Below are positions 55,987 to 63,220 of a DNA stretch of 64,000 bases, in pieces. The stretch is from JAWCQZ01 sp038869515 [NCBI: Halobacteria archaeon]. Its GTDB lineage: Archaea; Halobacteriota; Syntropharchaeia; JACQPP01. The translations under genes and the position numbers were made by a program. A model generated the notes under the pieces. That model had not been told where the DNA came from. It saw nothing but the letters and a program-made list of their open reading frames with translations, and did no database searches. Numbering within the stretch: position 1 is the first letter of the stretch; every line of letters starts with the position of its first letter. The DNA is taken from assembly GCA_038869515.1 (NCBI GenBank), contig JAWCQZ010000004.1, forward strand, positions 154,655 through 218,654. The letters run 5' to 3'.

Positions 55987-56604
55987 TCAGGCGATTGGCG
56001 CCACCACCGGCGGGGTTTCCGCCCTGAGTTTCGACCTCTCGAGGTAGAGGAACTCCACCCCGAAGATGGGCACCGCGGCCTCGATGGCGCGGCGGTGCTC
56101 GGTCAGCAGCATCTGCCTGAAGACATCCACGGTGGCGACGGCGGGGCGGAACTGGATGGACGCCGCCCGGCCCGCCTCGGCGCACCGGGCCCGGATGCGC
56201 TCCCGGTGGCCCGCCCCCGGGGAGACGACGAAGAGCATCTCCACGACCGCGGAGTCCTGCCGGAGGATGAAGGCGGAGAAGAGGGGGACCTCCTGGCGGA
56301 TGAGCTCCACCAGCCCCTCGAGGGCCCGGAGCCGCCCCCCCTCCATGTTCTGGAGAGCCTCCTCGCGCCGCCGCAGCTCGAGGAGTTCCACGGTCTTCTG
56401 GACCGCGGGGTTCTCCAGGTTCACCGTGAAGATGTGCTTCCGCCCCTCCTCGCGCACCTGAAAGCAGCCGTCCTGGACCAGCTCCATGAGGGCGTAGTAG
56501 GTCGGTTTATAGGAGGAGGAGGCGAGTTCCATGACCTCGCGGATGGTGTAGTGCTTGAAGAGGTCCTGGCCGCACACCAGCGCGAGTATTTCGTTTTTGT
56601 CCAT
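55987..56604 (-). CDS. Winged-helix + nucleotidyltransferase-like regulator, single module
   Basis: 205 residues. The N-terminal winged helix is YTIREVMELASSSYKPTYYALMELVQDGCFQV with wing REEGRKHIFTVNLENPAVQKTVELLELRR. The C-terminal alpha/beta domain is VVEMLFVVSPGAGHRERIRARCAEAGRAASIQFRP, then FGVEFLYLERSKLR. It matches each half of the 534-residue neighbour, so the operon carries three copies of the module. Its promoter contains the first of three RTTCC-N5-GGAAY palindromes, which makes autoregulation likely. Confidence 0.75.
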   Translation of the reverse strand: MDKNEILALVCGQDLFKHYTIREVMELASSSYKPTYYALMELVQDGCFQVREEGRKHIFTVNLENPAVQKTVELLELRRREEALQNMEGGRLRALEGLVELIRQEVPLFSAFILRQDSAVVEMLFVVSPGAGHRERIRARCAEAGRAASIQFRPAVATVDVFRQMLLTEHRRAIEAAVPIFGVEFLYLERSKLRAETPPVVAPIA

Positions 56605-56630
56605 GGTTTTCCTCTGTTTTCCACCTCACT

Positions 56631-56645
56631 ATTCCGTTTTGGAAT
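56631..56645. promoter_or_regulatory. Operator-like palindrome 1
   Basis: ATTCC-GTTTT-GGAAT, a perfect inverted repeat with a 5-nt spacer, 27 bp upstream of the winged-helix start at 56604. It is near the expected transcription start of that gene, a good position for repression. Confidence 0.65.
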
Positions 56646-56660
56646 GAAGGGGAGGTGGGG

Positions 56661-56672
56661 GATTTTACTTGG
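56661..56672 (-). promoter_or_regulatory. TATA-like box for the winged-helix operon
   Basis: The minus strand reads AAGTAAAATCCC. A start about 25 bp downstream would fall inside operator 1 and give a leader of about 35 nt. Confidence 0.4.
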
Positions 56673-56691
56673 TTCCCACGCCCCAAGTATT

Positions 56692-56706
56692 GTTCCCCCA
56701 TGGAAT
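56692..56706. promoter_or_regulatory. Operator-like palindrome 2
   Basis: GTTCC-CCCAT-GGAAT, the same half-sites and 5-nt spacer as site 1, with centre 61 bp away. It lies just upstream of the winged-helix TATA-like box. Confidence 0.65.
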
Positions 56707-56720
56707 ACTACCCGCACCAA

Positions 56721-56731
56721 CTATTTAAAAC
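56721..56731. promoter_or_regulatory. AT-rich promoter core in the divergent region
   Basis: CTATTTAAAAC reads as TATA-like on both strands and is between operators 2 and 3. It could drive a longer transcript of either flanking gene. Confidence 0.35.
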
Positions 56732-56766
56732 TATCGGAACACTGCCTACGCATGCCGATTTTTACT

Positions 56767-56781
56767 ATTCCCTATTGGAAC
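56767..56781. promoter_or_regulatory. Operator-like palindrome 3
   Basis: ATTCC-CTATT-GGAAC, the same consensus RTTCC-N5-GGAAY, with centre 75 bp from site 2 and about 85 bp upstream of the 56859 start. A half-site GGAAC also occurs at 56736-56740. Confidence 0.65.
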
Positions 56782-56825
56782 AGATAGAATGACTGTTCTG
56801 ACAAACTATGATTTATCAGACTACA

Positions 56826-56833
56826 GTTTAAAG
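56826..56833 (+). promoter_or_regulatory. TATA box for the 56859 gene
   Basis: GTTTAAAG lies 26-33 bp upstream of ATG 56859, at leaderless distance. It is preceded by a purine/AT-rich stretch that could serve as the BRE. Confidence 0.6.
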
Positions 56834-56858
56834 TGAGAGGACCACGCGAAGTATTGGG

Positions 56859-57443
56859 ATGGAGGGTTCTTCGCTGCGCGTGGGAACGGCGCTCCTCCTT
56901 GCGTCACTCCTGACCCTGCCCGCCTCGGGGACCACGGTCCCCGAGTATGCGGTGACGAAACTTGACGCCCACTTCTCCACCCTGAACGCCCTGCAGGCCC
57001 TCGTGGACCTCTTCGCGGGACGGGACCCGACCCAGGGGAGCGCCAACACCTCCACCACCCGGTGGTCCATCCTCCTCGGGAACTCCTACAACCTCTCGCG
57101 GGTCCTCGTGAGCAGCGCCCTGGCGGGCGGGGGCATGGAGTCCACCGCCGTGGCCCTGGACGTCATGGCGGACCCCGGGCGGTGCGTGAACTGCACGCGG
57201 AACATCTCTCTGGGGCTGGCCGCCATCGGGAACAACTCCTCGTCCATCTTCGGGGACCCGGCCGGGACCACCGGCCGGGCCCGCATGTGGAGGGAATATC
57301 GGGCCTACCTCGCCGCGACAGACGCCGCCAACGCCTCCCGGAACGCCTCCCGGCTGGTCCAGCTCCAGACCAGCCTCATCCGCGACGCCCTGACCCTCTA
57401 CACGGAGAACCTGAAGAACACCTACTCCATCCTCGGGCTCTGA
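56859..57443 (+). CDS. Secreted helical protein of the AGTTGRA family, paralogue 1
   Basis: 194 residues with a signal peptide (LRVGTALLLASLLTLPASG). The mature protein is predicted helical. The conserved central segment is CVNCTRNISLGLAAIGNNSSSIFGDPAGTTGRARMWREYRAYL, and the C-terminal helix is LIRDALTLYTENLKNTYSILGL. The same blocks occur in 63199 (closest) and, more distantly, in 57747. A CxxC-like pair (CVNC) is shared with 63199 (CQTC). No family is recognised. It is divergent from the winged-helix operon and shares its operator region. Confidence 0.72.
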   Translation: MEGSSLRVGTALLLASLLTLPASGTTVPEYAVTKLDAHFSTLNALQALVDLFAGRDPTQGSANTSTTRWSILLGNSYNLSRVLVSSALAGGGMESTAVALDVMADPGRCVNCTRNISLGLAAIGNNSSSIFGDPAGTTGRARMWREYRAYLAATDAANASRNASRLVQLQTSLIRDALTLYTENLKNTYSILGL

Positions 57444-57746
57444 AGTCCCGGGCCGTTCGGAAACTCTCCCGCGCGCCCCGTCGGCGCTGGCCTCAATCTT
57501 GCGTGCCTGCGGCACGCGTGGCAATATCGGAGGCCTGCGCCGGTCCCCTCGGGAGCCCTCTCGTTTCGCCGGGACGCGGCGGGGCGGGGAGTCACGGCCA
57601 GCGACCCCCCGAGCGGGCCTGTGAACGGGAGGGGGCGAGGCCCCCGACGCAGCCGCGTTCACCTTCCGCAACGCGAGCGTCGGGGGCCGAGAGGGAGGAG
57701 GCGAGCCCCGGGGGGTTCGCCTCCGGCACTGCCCTCCCGGCGACAG
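57444..57746. other. 303-bp intergenic region with several stem-loops
   Basis: No gene is seen. Inverted pairs include GCGTGCC-TGCG-GGCACGC, GCCCCCGACGC with GCGTCGGGGGC about 25 bp apart, and AGGCGA with TCGCCT around a GC-rich core. They lie between two convergent genes of the AGTTGRA family and may be terminators or repeat elements. Confidence 0.45.
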
Positions 57747-58184
57747 TTACGGCGCGTTTTGCCAGAAGGAGGCGTAGAGCTCGGCCGCCTTGTGGATCAG
57801 TTGCGACAGCCCGGAGCCCCAGCTCTCGGAGGCGCTGTTGTAGGCCGTGGTGGCCCGGAGGGCGTCCTGGGTGGCGGAGGCGAGGTAGCCGCGTCCGCCG
57901 ATGGGGGAGCCGTAGAACTTGGAGGCGTTGTCGGCCACTCCTCCCAGGGTGAAGACGACGCGGTCTCCGACGGAGGGGTCGTAGGCAGCGGCGCGGAAGC
58001 CGTCGCTGAGGGCGTCCATGGACCACTTCCAGCCGACGTGGAAGGAGCGGAGGGCTTCCCAGAGGGTGGCGGTGATGTAGGCGGCCCCCTTGGAGGCGAC
58101 CCCCGCCGCCATCTCGGAGAGGATGCGGAATATCTCCCCCTGGCGCTCGTAGCCCGCTGCGGTGAGGTCCTGGGCGGTCGGCAT
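57747..58184 (-). CDS. Helical protein of the AGTTGRA family, divergent paralogue
   Basis: 145 residues from ATG 58184, with no signal peptide from this start. The N-terminus is a long helix (RQGEIFRILSEMAAGVASKGAAYITATLWEALRS). The C-terminal half, VADNASKFYGSPIGGRGYLASATQDALRATTAYNSASESWGSGLSQLIHKAAEL, lines up with the conserved blocks of 56859 and 63199. A TATA-like CATAAACG on the minus strand lies near 58261, and the start must lie inside the transcript. The longer frame reaching 58325 includes no better start. Confidence 0.6.
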   Translation of the reverse strand: MPTAQDLTAAGYERQGEIFRILSEMAAGVASKGAAYITATLWEALRSFHVGWKWSMDALSDGFRAAAYDPSVGDRVVFTLGGVADNASKFYGSPIGGRGYLASATQDALRATTAYNSASESWGSGLSQLIHKAAELYASFWQNAP

Positions 58185-58260
58185 CAGGCCTCCGGAGTCC
58201 GCCGCACCGTCCCACGCCGGTCCATATCCCCCATAGTTGGCTCCGGGCCGCAAAAAGCGT

Positions 58261-59310
58261 TTATGGGATTTTGGTTCGGGGGATATCGGCTGGGCCTCGC
58301 ACTTCCTTGCGTCTCCTCCGGGCAAAGTAGATAATCAGTGCAGATACGACGGCTCCGGCTGCAATAGCCGCCAAAGTTGCTGTATATATACTTCCTTCTG
58401 TCTTATCCATCTGAATTATCCCAAAACCGGGAAGCGGCGCCATCACAGCGCCCTCCGCCGGGAGGGTCTGGAGGGGGGTCCAGCGGCACCCCTCGACCTC
58501 CAGTTGCGGGCAGAAGCGGGGAGTTCCCGGCCCCTGCGCGATGATGAAGACGCGGGAGATGCCGGAACTGTTCGCGCGGCTCCAGAAGGCGAGCCCGCCC
58601 CCGGGCCGCGGCTCGACGACGAGGGTGAAGTTCCGCAGGTCGGAGGCCGCGGATATCCGGATGGCGCGCAGGAACCCGCGCTCGAAGAGCGCCGACGCCT
58701 GCCCTCCCGCCTCGACGTCGGAGAAGAGGAGGCCGTCCGCGGAGGAGGGCGCGGGGACCTCGGGGCCCTGGAGGCCCGCGAGGGACGCGGCCTCGCGGGC
58801 CCCCGCGGGGGCGGGGAGCAGCGCGCACCCCTCCGGATTCGTCCTCGCTCCGGCCCCGCCGAGGGCCACGGGGATTCCCCGCAGGGATGTGTTCGGGATT
58901 GCGCGGCCCGCGCTGTTGCGGACCGCCACGACGCACACCTCGGCCCAGGTCCCGCCTCCGGGCTTCGCGAAGTAGAGGAGCGGCCCCGCTTCAAAGGAGC
59001 CGTTGAGCCGCAGGGAGTCGGCGGCGGGAGTTCCGTTCACCGAGACGCGGAAGAGTCCGGGGAGGCGCGACACGACGGGGAGGATGGCGCGGCCCCCGGT
59101 GGCGTTCGCCTGCGAGCCGTCGAGGGGAGCTCCGAGGGCGTCCGCCAGCTCCACGCGCGCCCCCTCGGGCAGGCCGGAGACCTCGACCGTTCCGACCCAC
59201 CCCTCCCAGCGGCTCGCCTCGCCGGTGAGCGGGTCGGCCGACTCGAGGAGGGTGGAGGGGAGCTGGGAAGGAAGGAGGAGGAGCAGGAGCAGGGCCGGCG
59301 AGGCGCCCAT
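58261..59310 (-). CDS. Secreted beta-rich protein with C-terminal membrane anchor
   Basis: 349 residues. Signal peptide MGASPALLLLLLLPSQLPS, a beta-rich ectodomain with Ig-like or carboxypeptidase-regulatory-like sequence (VEVSGLPEGARVELADALGAPLDGSQANATGGRAILPV and VAVRNSAGRAIPNTSLRGI), then a C-terminal transmembrane helix (ATLAAIAAGAVVSALIIYFA) and a basic tail (RRRRKEVRG). Topology is type I with the domain outside. No specific family is recognised. The start is fixed by a TATA box 19-30 bp upstream. Confidence 0.7.
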   Translation of the reverse strand: MGASPALLLLLLLPSQLPSTLLESADPLTGEASRWEGWVGTVEVSGLPEGARVELADALGAPLDGSQANATGGRAILPVVSRLPGLFRVSVNGTPAADSLRLNGSFEAGPLLYFAKPGGGTWAEVCVVAVRNSAGRAIPNTSLRGIPVALGGAGARTNPEGCALLPAPAGAREAASLAGLQGPEVPAPSSADGLLFSDVEAGGQASALFERGFLRAIRISAASDLRNFTLVVEPRPGGGLAFWSRANSSGISRVFIIAQGPGTPRFCPQLEVEGCRWTPLQTLPAEGAVMAPLPGFGIIQMDKTEGSIYTATLAAIAAGAVVSALIIYFARRRRKEVRGPADIPRTKIP

Positions 59311-59328
59311 CCCATCCTTGCGGCAGGG

Positions 59329-59340
59329 AGATATAGAAAG
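59329..59340 (-). promoter_or_regulatory. TATA box for the 59310 gene
   Basis: The minus strand reads CTTTCTATATCT, 19-30 bp before ATG 59310, indicating a leaderless transcript. Confidence 0.65.
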
Positions 59341-59342
59341 TT

Positions 59343-60269
59343 TCAGGGGCTCCGGGGGGCGGAGGCCAGGCAGCGCTCCCACAGCAGAACCACCAGCGCC
59401 TCCTGGAGAACCTCGTGCGGGTTGGCGTTGTGGAAATCCGGGGAGACCGGGTTCATGTAGCGGATGCGGCTCTCCAGTCGGTCGGCCAGCGACTCCACCC
59501 ACTCCACCCTCACCTTCCCGCAGAGCCCCGCCTTCAGGAGGAAATGGACCTGCTCGGCGAAGAGGTCCCAGTGGACCGCCCCCCGGGCGAGCCTCGACGC
59601 TGTCTCGGCGGCGATGGAGTCCCCGAGGCGGCCGATCGCCTCCTCGACCTCCGCGCGGTCGAGGCACCCCCGCTCCCGGAGGAGGAGGAGTCCGAGGAAG
59701 ACGTGGGTCGCGGTGTAGCCGACCCCCCGGCCCATATCCTCCGCCCGGGCGAGGTGGCCGGGGGGCGGCTCCTGGAGGTCGCAGTAGAGGCCGCGGAGGA
59801 CGATGCAGTCCCAGGACGCCGTGGGCCGGAGGGCGCACGGGTCCCCCGGTTCACGGTGGCTCTCGTTGAGGATGCGCAGGTAGGCCTGGAGGGTGGTGCG
59901 GTCGGTCGGGTCGCGGAGCGCGTGGTAGCCCCTCTCCACGGCCTCCGGGACGCCGGAGCGCGGCCGGACATCGTTGAGCCACTTCAGGAAGGCGAGGATG
60001 TCAAGGCGGACGGGTCTCTCCCGGAGCGCGTGGTCCACCGCGTCGTCGATGGTCCGGGCGTGGCGGGCGAGGAGTTCGCCGGGGGGGCCCGGGGTGCGGG
60101 AGGGGGGGGTCGGCGCGGGGGTCGCGGGAGACGGAGTCGGGGAGGGGCCGGGGGGAGATGGGGAGGAGGTCGGGACGGGGGTGGGAGGGGCCGGAGGCGC
60201 GGGAGGCGGGGACTGCAGGCAGAGGGAGGCGGCGACGAGGGCGCATGCGCAGAGGAGCTCGAGCCGCAT
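59343..60269 (-). CDS. Exported helical protein of the GLYCD family, distant paralogue C
   Basis: 308 residues from ATG 60269. N-terminal hydrophobic stretch LELLCACALVAASLCL, a long Pro/Thr/Ser-rich tether (residues 20-70), then a helical domain. Blocks shared with 38562 and 41359 are WDCIVLRGLYCDLQEPPP, LLLRERGCLDRAEVEEAI, VRVEWVESLADRLESRI and EVLQEALVVLLWERC. The Cys of GLYCD and RGC are conserved. Here the gene has no CRTAC1 neighbour, but the surroundings are again secreted and membrane proteins. Confidence 0.7.
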   Translation of the reverse strand: MRLELLCACALVAASLCLQSPPPAPPAPPTPVPTSSPSPPGPSPTPSPATPAPTPPSRTPGPPGELLARHARTIDDAVDHALRERPVRLDILAFLKWLNDVRPRSGVPEAVERGYHALRDPTDRTTLQAYLRILNESHREPGDPCALRPTASWDCIVLRGLYCDLQEPPPGHLARAEDMGRGVGYTATHVFLGLLLLRERGCLDRAEVEEAIGRLGDSIAAETASRLARGAVHWDLFAEQVHFLLKAGLCGKVRVEWVESLADRLESRIRYMNPVSPDFHNANPHEVLQEALVVLLWERCLASAPRSP

Positions 60270-60289
60270 GGGGGGCCTTCGCCGCGCGA

Positions 60290-60299
60290 GAAATATACC
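60290..60299. promoter_or_regulatory. Bidirectional TATA element
   Basis: The plus strand reads GAAATATACC, the minus strand GGTATATTTC. It is 21-30 bp before ATG 60269 (minus) and 22-31 bp before ATG 60321 (plus), so one element can serve both divergent leaderless genes. Confidence 0.65.
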
Positions 60300-60320
60300 T
60301 GCGGAAGCCCCATTCGGGGG

Positions 60321-61160
60321 ATGGTGGCCGACCGCCGGACCGCCCTCAAGGCGGCGCGGGAGTTGTTCGACCGGGGGGACCGGCGCGGCGCCTCCAAGGT
60401 GCTCCTCGACGCGGGGTTCAGCGGCTCGCAAATCGAGGCGGTCTTCGAGGGGTTCCTGCTGGAGCCCGCCGGGGGGGCGAAGGCGCCCCCGAGGCCCCCG
60501 CCCGCGCGCCCGCCGCCACCGCCCCCCGCCCGCGAGGGGGTGCGCGAGAGGGCCCCCGAGCCGGTGAGGCGCGGGGGCGGACTCGCCGAGTCGCTCCGCA
60601 GGGCCCACTGGCTCCCCGTCGCCGCCGCGGGGGCGGTCGCCCTCGTCGCCGCGCTCATCCTCCTCCGGCCCCCCGCCCCGGGGGACGGGGCGAGCCCGAC
60701 CCCCACGCCCGCCGTCCCGACCGCGACTCCCGGCCCCGCCAGCGACCTCGGCCTCCCGGGGGTCGCGACGGCGGCGCTGGAGGGGTGCCGCTGGTCCGAC
60801 TGGACGGGGGACGGCGCGCCCGACGGCGTCGAGGCGTCGGTGGTGTTCCGGGACGGCGCGGGGCGGAGCGTGGCGGTCAACCTGCCCCGGGGCTCATTCC
60901 AGGTGACCGCGGCGCTGACCGAGACCGTGAAGCGGTTCAGGTTCGACAACGTCACCGGCCCGCGGTTCGAAACGGAGAGCAGGGCGATGCCCGCGTCGGG
61001 GGCCGACCTGCTCCCGCTCGCGGGGGGCTGGAGCCTCCGGCTCGCGGCGGACCCCGCGGCCCGCGCGCCGCTGAATTTCAGCGACTCGGCGACCTACTTC
61101 CTCGCGGAGGAGTTGAAGACCTCGGTGAGCCGGAGGCTGCCGGGGAGTTGCTCGTTCTAG
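60321..61160 (+). CDS. Single-span membrane protein with N-terminal helical module and exported domain
   Basis: 279 residues. The N-terminal 50 residues form a helical module (TALKAARELFDRGDRRGASKVLLDAGFSGSQIEAVFEGFL). A Pro-rich linker, one transmembrane helix (WLPVAAAGAVALVAALILL) and a second Thr/Pro linker follow. The exported beta-rich domain (CRWSDWTGDGAPDGVEASVVFRDGAGRSVAVNL to LPGSCSF) has Cys at both ends, possibly a disulfide. The topology is cytosolic sensor/adaptor, membrane, outside domain. Function is unknown. It is followed by a gene 2 bp away. Confidence 0.65.
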   Translation: MVADRRTALKAARELFDRGDRRGASKVLLDAGFSGSQIEAVFEGFLLEPAGGAKAPPRPPPARPPPPPPAREGVRERAPEPVRRGGGLAESLRRAHWLPVAAAGAVALVAALILLRPPAPGDGASPTPTPAVPTATPGPASDLGLPGVATAALEGCRWSDWTGDGAPDGVEASVVFRDGAGRSVAVNLPRGSFQVTAALTETVKRFRFDNVTGPRFETESRAMPASGADLLPLAGGWSLRLAADPAARAPLNFSDSATYFLAEELKTSVSRRLPGSCSF

Positions 61161-61162
61161 AG

Positions 61163-61867
61163 ATGTCCCGGGACGACCTCGACTCCTTCCTCTACGGCAA
61201 ACGGGGGCCCCCTCGTCCGGCCGCCGGGCCGCCCCCCGCCCCGGAGGCCCCGCCGCCCCGGGGGGGCCCGCAGCGCGCGCCCCGGCCAGACCGGGCTCCA
61301 CGCGCCCGCCGCGCGCCCCGCATCGTCCTCCCCCCCGACTGGCGCCGGAGGGTCAGGCCCGCAGCGACCCTCTGCGCGGCGGCATCGGTGGCGCTCTCCC
61401 TCCTCTTCCTCCTCTCCTGCGGCGACCGGGACGCGCAGGGGCTCTGCCGCCCCGGCCCCGGGGGGCTCGGAGCGCTCGGGGACCCGGGGCGCTTCGGCCT
61501 CCTCCTCGGCGCGGCTGCCGTGGCTGCGGGGGCCGGGGGCGGGGTCGGAGTCCTCCTCGGCCCCCCGAAGGGCGCCGCCCGGCTCGCCGGGGTCGCCTGG
61601 CTCGCCGCGGTCTGGGTCGTCTATCTCCTCTATCTCCTCGGGGCGTTCGGCGACCCGGCGAAGGAGGGGGCCGCCCTCTACCGGGCGCTCACCAACACCT
61701 CCTCCACCCAGGGGTGGGCGCTCGCCCTTCCATACCGCGTGGATGACCTCGTGCTGGGCGGGCTCTTCGGGTTCCCGGCGGCCCTTGCGCCCCCGGCGGC
61801 GTTCGCGGCGGCGGACCTCCTCTCCCGGGCCGTGGGCCGCGTGCGCGGGCGGCGGCTGGACTACTGA
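61163..61867 (+). CDS. Multispan membrane protein with Pro/Arg-rich N-terminus
   Basis: 234 residues, starting 2 bp after the previous stop. The cytosolic N-terminus (residues 1-60) is Pro/Arg-rich with MSRDDLDSFLYGK at the tip. About four hydrophobic segments follow (AATLCAAASVALSLLFLL, FGLLLGAAAVAAGAGGGVGVLLG, LAGVAWLAAVWVVYLLYLLG, and a C-terminal pair). It is probably coexpressed with 60321. The family is not recognised. Confidence 0.62.
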   Translation: MSRDDLDSFLYGKRGPPRPAAGPPPAPEAPPPRGGPQRAPRPDRAPRARRAPRIVLPPDWRRRVRPAATLCAAASVALSLLFLLSCGDRDAQGLCRPGPGGLGALGDPGRFGLLLGAAAVAAGAGGGVGVLLGPPKGAARLAGVAWLAAVWVVYLLYLLGAFGDPAKEGAALYRALTNTSSTQGWALALPYRVDDLVLGGLFGFPAALAPPAAFAAADLLSRAVGRVRGRRLDY

Positions 61868-61870
61868 CGA

Positions 61871-61880
61871 GGATTTAAGC
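61871..61880 (+). promoter_or_regulatory. TATA box for the 61901 gene
   Basis: GGATTTAAGC lies 21-30 bp upstream of ATG 61901, consistent with a leaderless transcript. Confidence 0.6.
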
Positions 61881-61900
61881 AACGGATTGCAACGGAAACA

Positions 61901-63220
61901 ATGGCGCATAGCCCCCTCCCCCCCGGCGACAGATTCCCCTCGGTGGCCGAGGCGTTCGGCTACCTCCGCCAGTCGGTCGCGCTCCTGAACCGGGAGGGCG
62001 GGGTGGTGCTCCTCGTCGTCTCCTTCCTCGTCGCCCAGTGGGTGGGGCAGGCCGCCCTCAGAGCCGCCATCCCCGACGAGGCGGTCTACCGCCCCGCCTC
62101 CGCGTGGCTCACCGCCCTCCTCTTCACCCCCTTCGCCGCGGGGGCCATCCTGAAGGTCCGGCGGGCCGTGGAGGGGCGGGGGGTCCGCTGGGTCCCCGCC
62201 CTCGAGGCGGCGGGGCGGTCGGTCCTCCGGCTCCAGCCCGCGGACTGGCTCCTCGCGGCCCTCCTCGGATGGGTCCTCGTCGGGCCCCCCCTCATCCGGG
62301 GGCTGGCCGAGACCTCCCTCATCGCCGCGGGGCTCGCCACCGCCGCCGCCCCGGTGGCCGCTGTCGCCCTGCTCGCCCGGAGGCGGGGGCGGACCCTGCT
62401 GACCGCGAACCTCCTCCTGGTCATCCTCGTCACCAACTACCTCTTCCTCATGGTGTTCCTCGCGGGGTTCCTCTACATTTCGCAGGTCTCGGCCGCCCTC
62501 GGCCCCGTATCGGTGGACATCGCCGGGGAGAACGACACGACCCTGACCCTCCCGCTGAGGGCGGGGAACGTCCTCGCTCCGGGACTGGGGTTCGGCCCCG
62601 GAGGAGAGCCGGTCTTCCTCTGCCCCGCCGACCCCGCGGGCCTCTCGGGCTGCCTCCGGCAGGCCCTGCCCGCCGAGAGCTACGGGGCCCTCGCCGCCAC
62701 CGTCGGCGGGGCGAAGACCCTCTCCGACATCGTCTCCCTCGCCAGCATCCCCGCGGCGCTGCTCCTCCTCCTGCCGCGGTTCGCCCTGGCGCTCCCCGCG
62801 GCGGCCCTCGAGGGGGGGCTCGGGTTCGCGCGCTCCTGGCGCCTCACCCGCGGGAGGTTCCGGACCTCCTTCTGGCTGGTGGCGATGCTTCTCGCGGCGA
62901 GCGGGTTCCTCGCCTCGGGGCCGGGGCTCCTCCTCCTCGCCGCCGGCGGGGGCGTGGCCGGGCTCTACGCCGTCCGGCAACTGGGCCACGGGAGGCGTCT
63001 CGAAGAGGTGGCTCGCTCGACCTTTTTCCTCGGCGCCCTCGGGGCGGCCGGCCTCGGCTTCGCCCTCGCCCTCCTCCAGCCCCTCGGGCTCGGGGGGCTC
63101 CTGGCCCGGCTCTTCGCGCTCGCCGTCGGGGGGACCGCCTTCACCCTGTTCTACCTGCGGGCCGCGGGGGCGACGCCCGACGTGAAGGCCGCGGAGACTC
63201 AGATTCCCAGAGAGGAGTAA
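61901..63220 (+). CDS. Large polytopic membrane protein of unknown family
   Basis: 439 residues with about ten hydrophobic segments. A cytosolic N-terminus (PSVAEAFGYLRQSVALLNREGG) leads to the first helix. A soluble loop (residues about 195-275) contains two Cys (FLCPADPAGLSGCL) and probably faces outside. Repeated helix pairs surround LEGGLGFARSWRLTRGRFRTSFWLV, a motif seen in membrane proteins related to glycerophosphodiesterase membrane domains. The last 22 bp overlap the convergent 63199 gene. Confidence 0.58.
   Translation: MAHSPLPPGDRFPSVAEAFGYLRQSVALLNREGGVVLLVVSFLVAQWVGQAALRAAIPDEAVYRPASAWLTALLFTPFAAGAILKVRRAVEGRGVRWVPALEAAGRSVLRLQPADWLLAALLGWVLVGPPLIRGLAETSLIAAGLATAAAPVAAVALLARRRGRTLLTANLLLVILVTNYLFLMVFLAGFLYISQVSAALGPVSVDIAGENDTTLTLPLRAGNVLAPGLGFGPGGEPVFLCPADPAGLSGCLRQALPAESYGALAATVGGAKTLSDIVSLASIPAALLLLLPRFALALPAAALEGGLGFARSWRLTRGRFRTSFWLVAMLLAASGFLASGPGLLLLAAGGGVAGLYAVRQLGHGRRLEEVARSTFFLGALGAAGLGFALALLQPLGLGGLLARLFALAVGGTAFTLFYLRAAGATPDVKAAETQIPREE

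Noticed and set aside
57747-58325. Start at 58325 for the divergent AGTTGRA-family protein
   Set aside because: The extra 47 residues run antisense through the 3' end of the adjacent 58261 gene and past the TATA-like element. ATG 58184 lies within the expected transcript.
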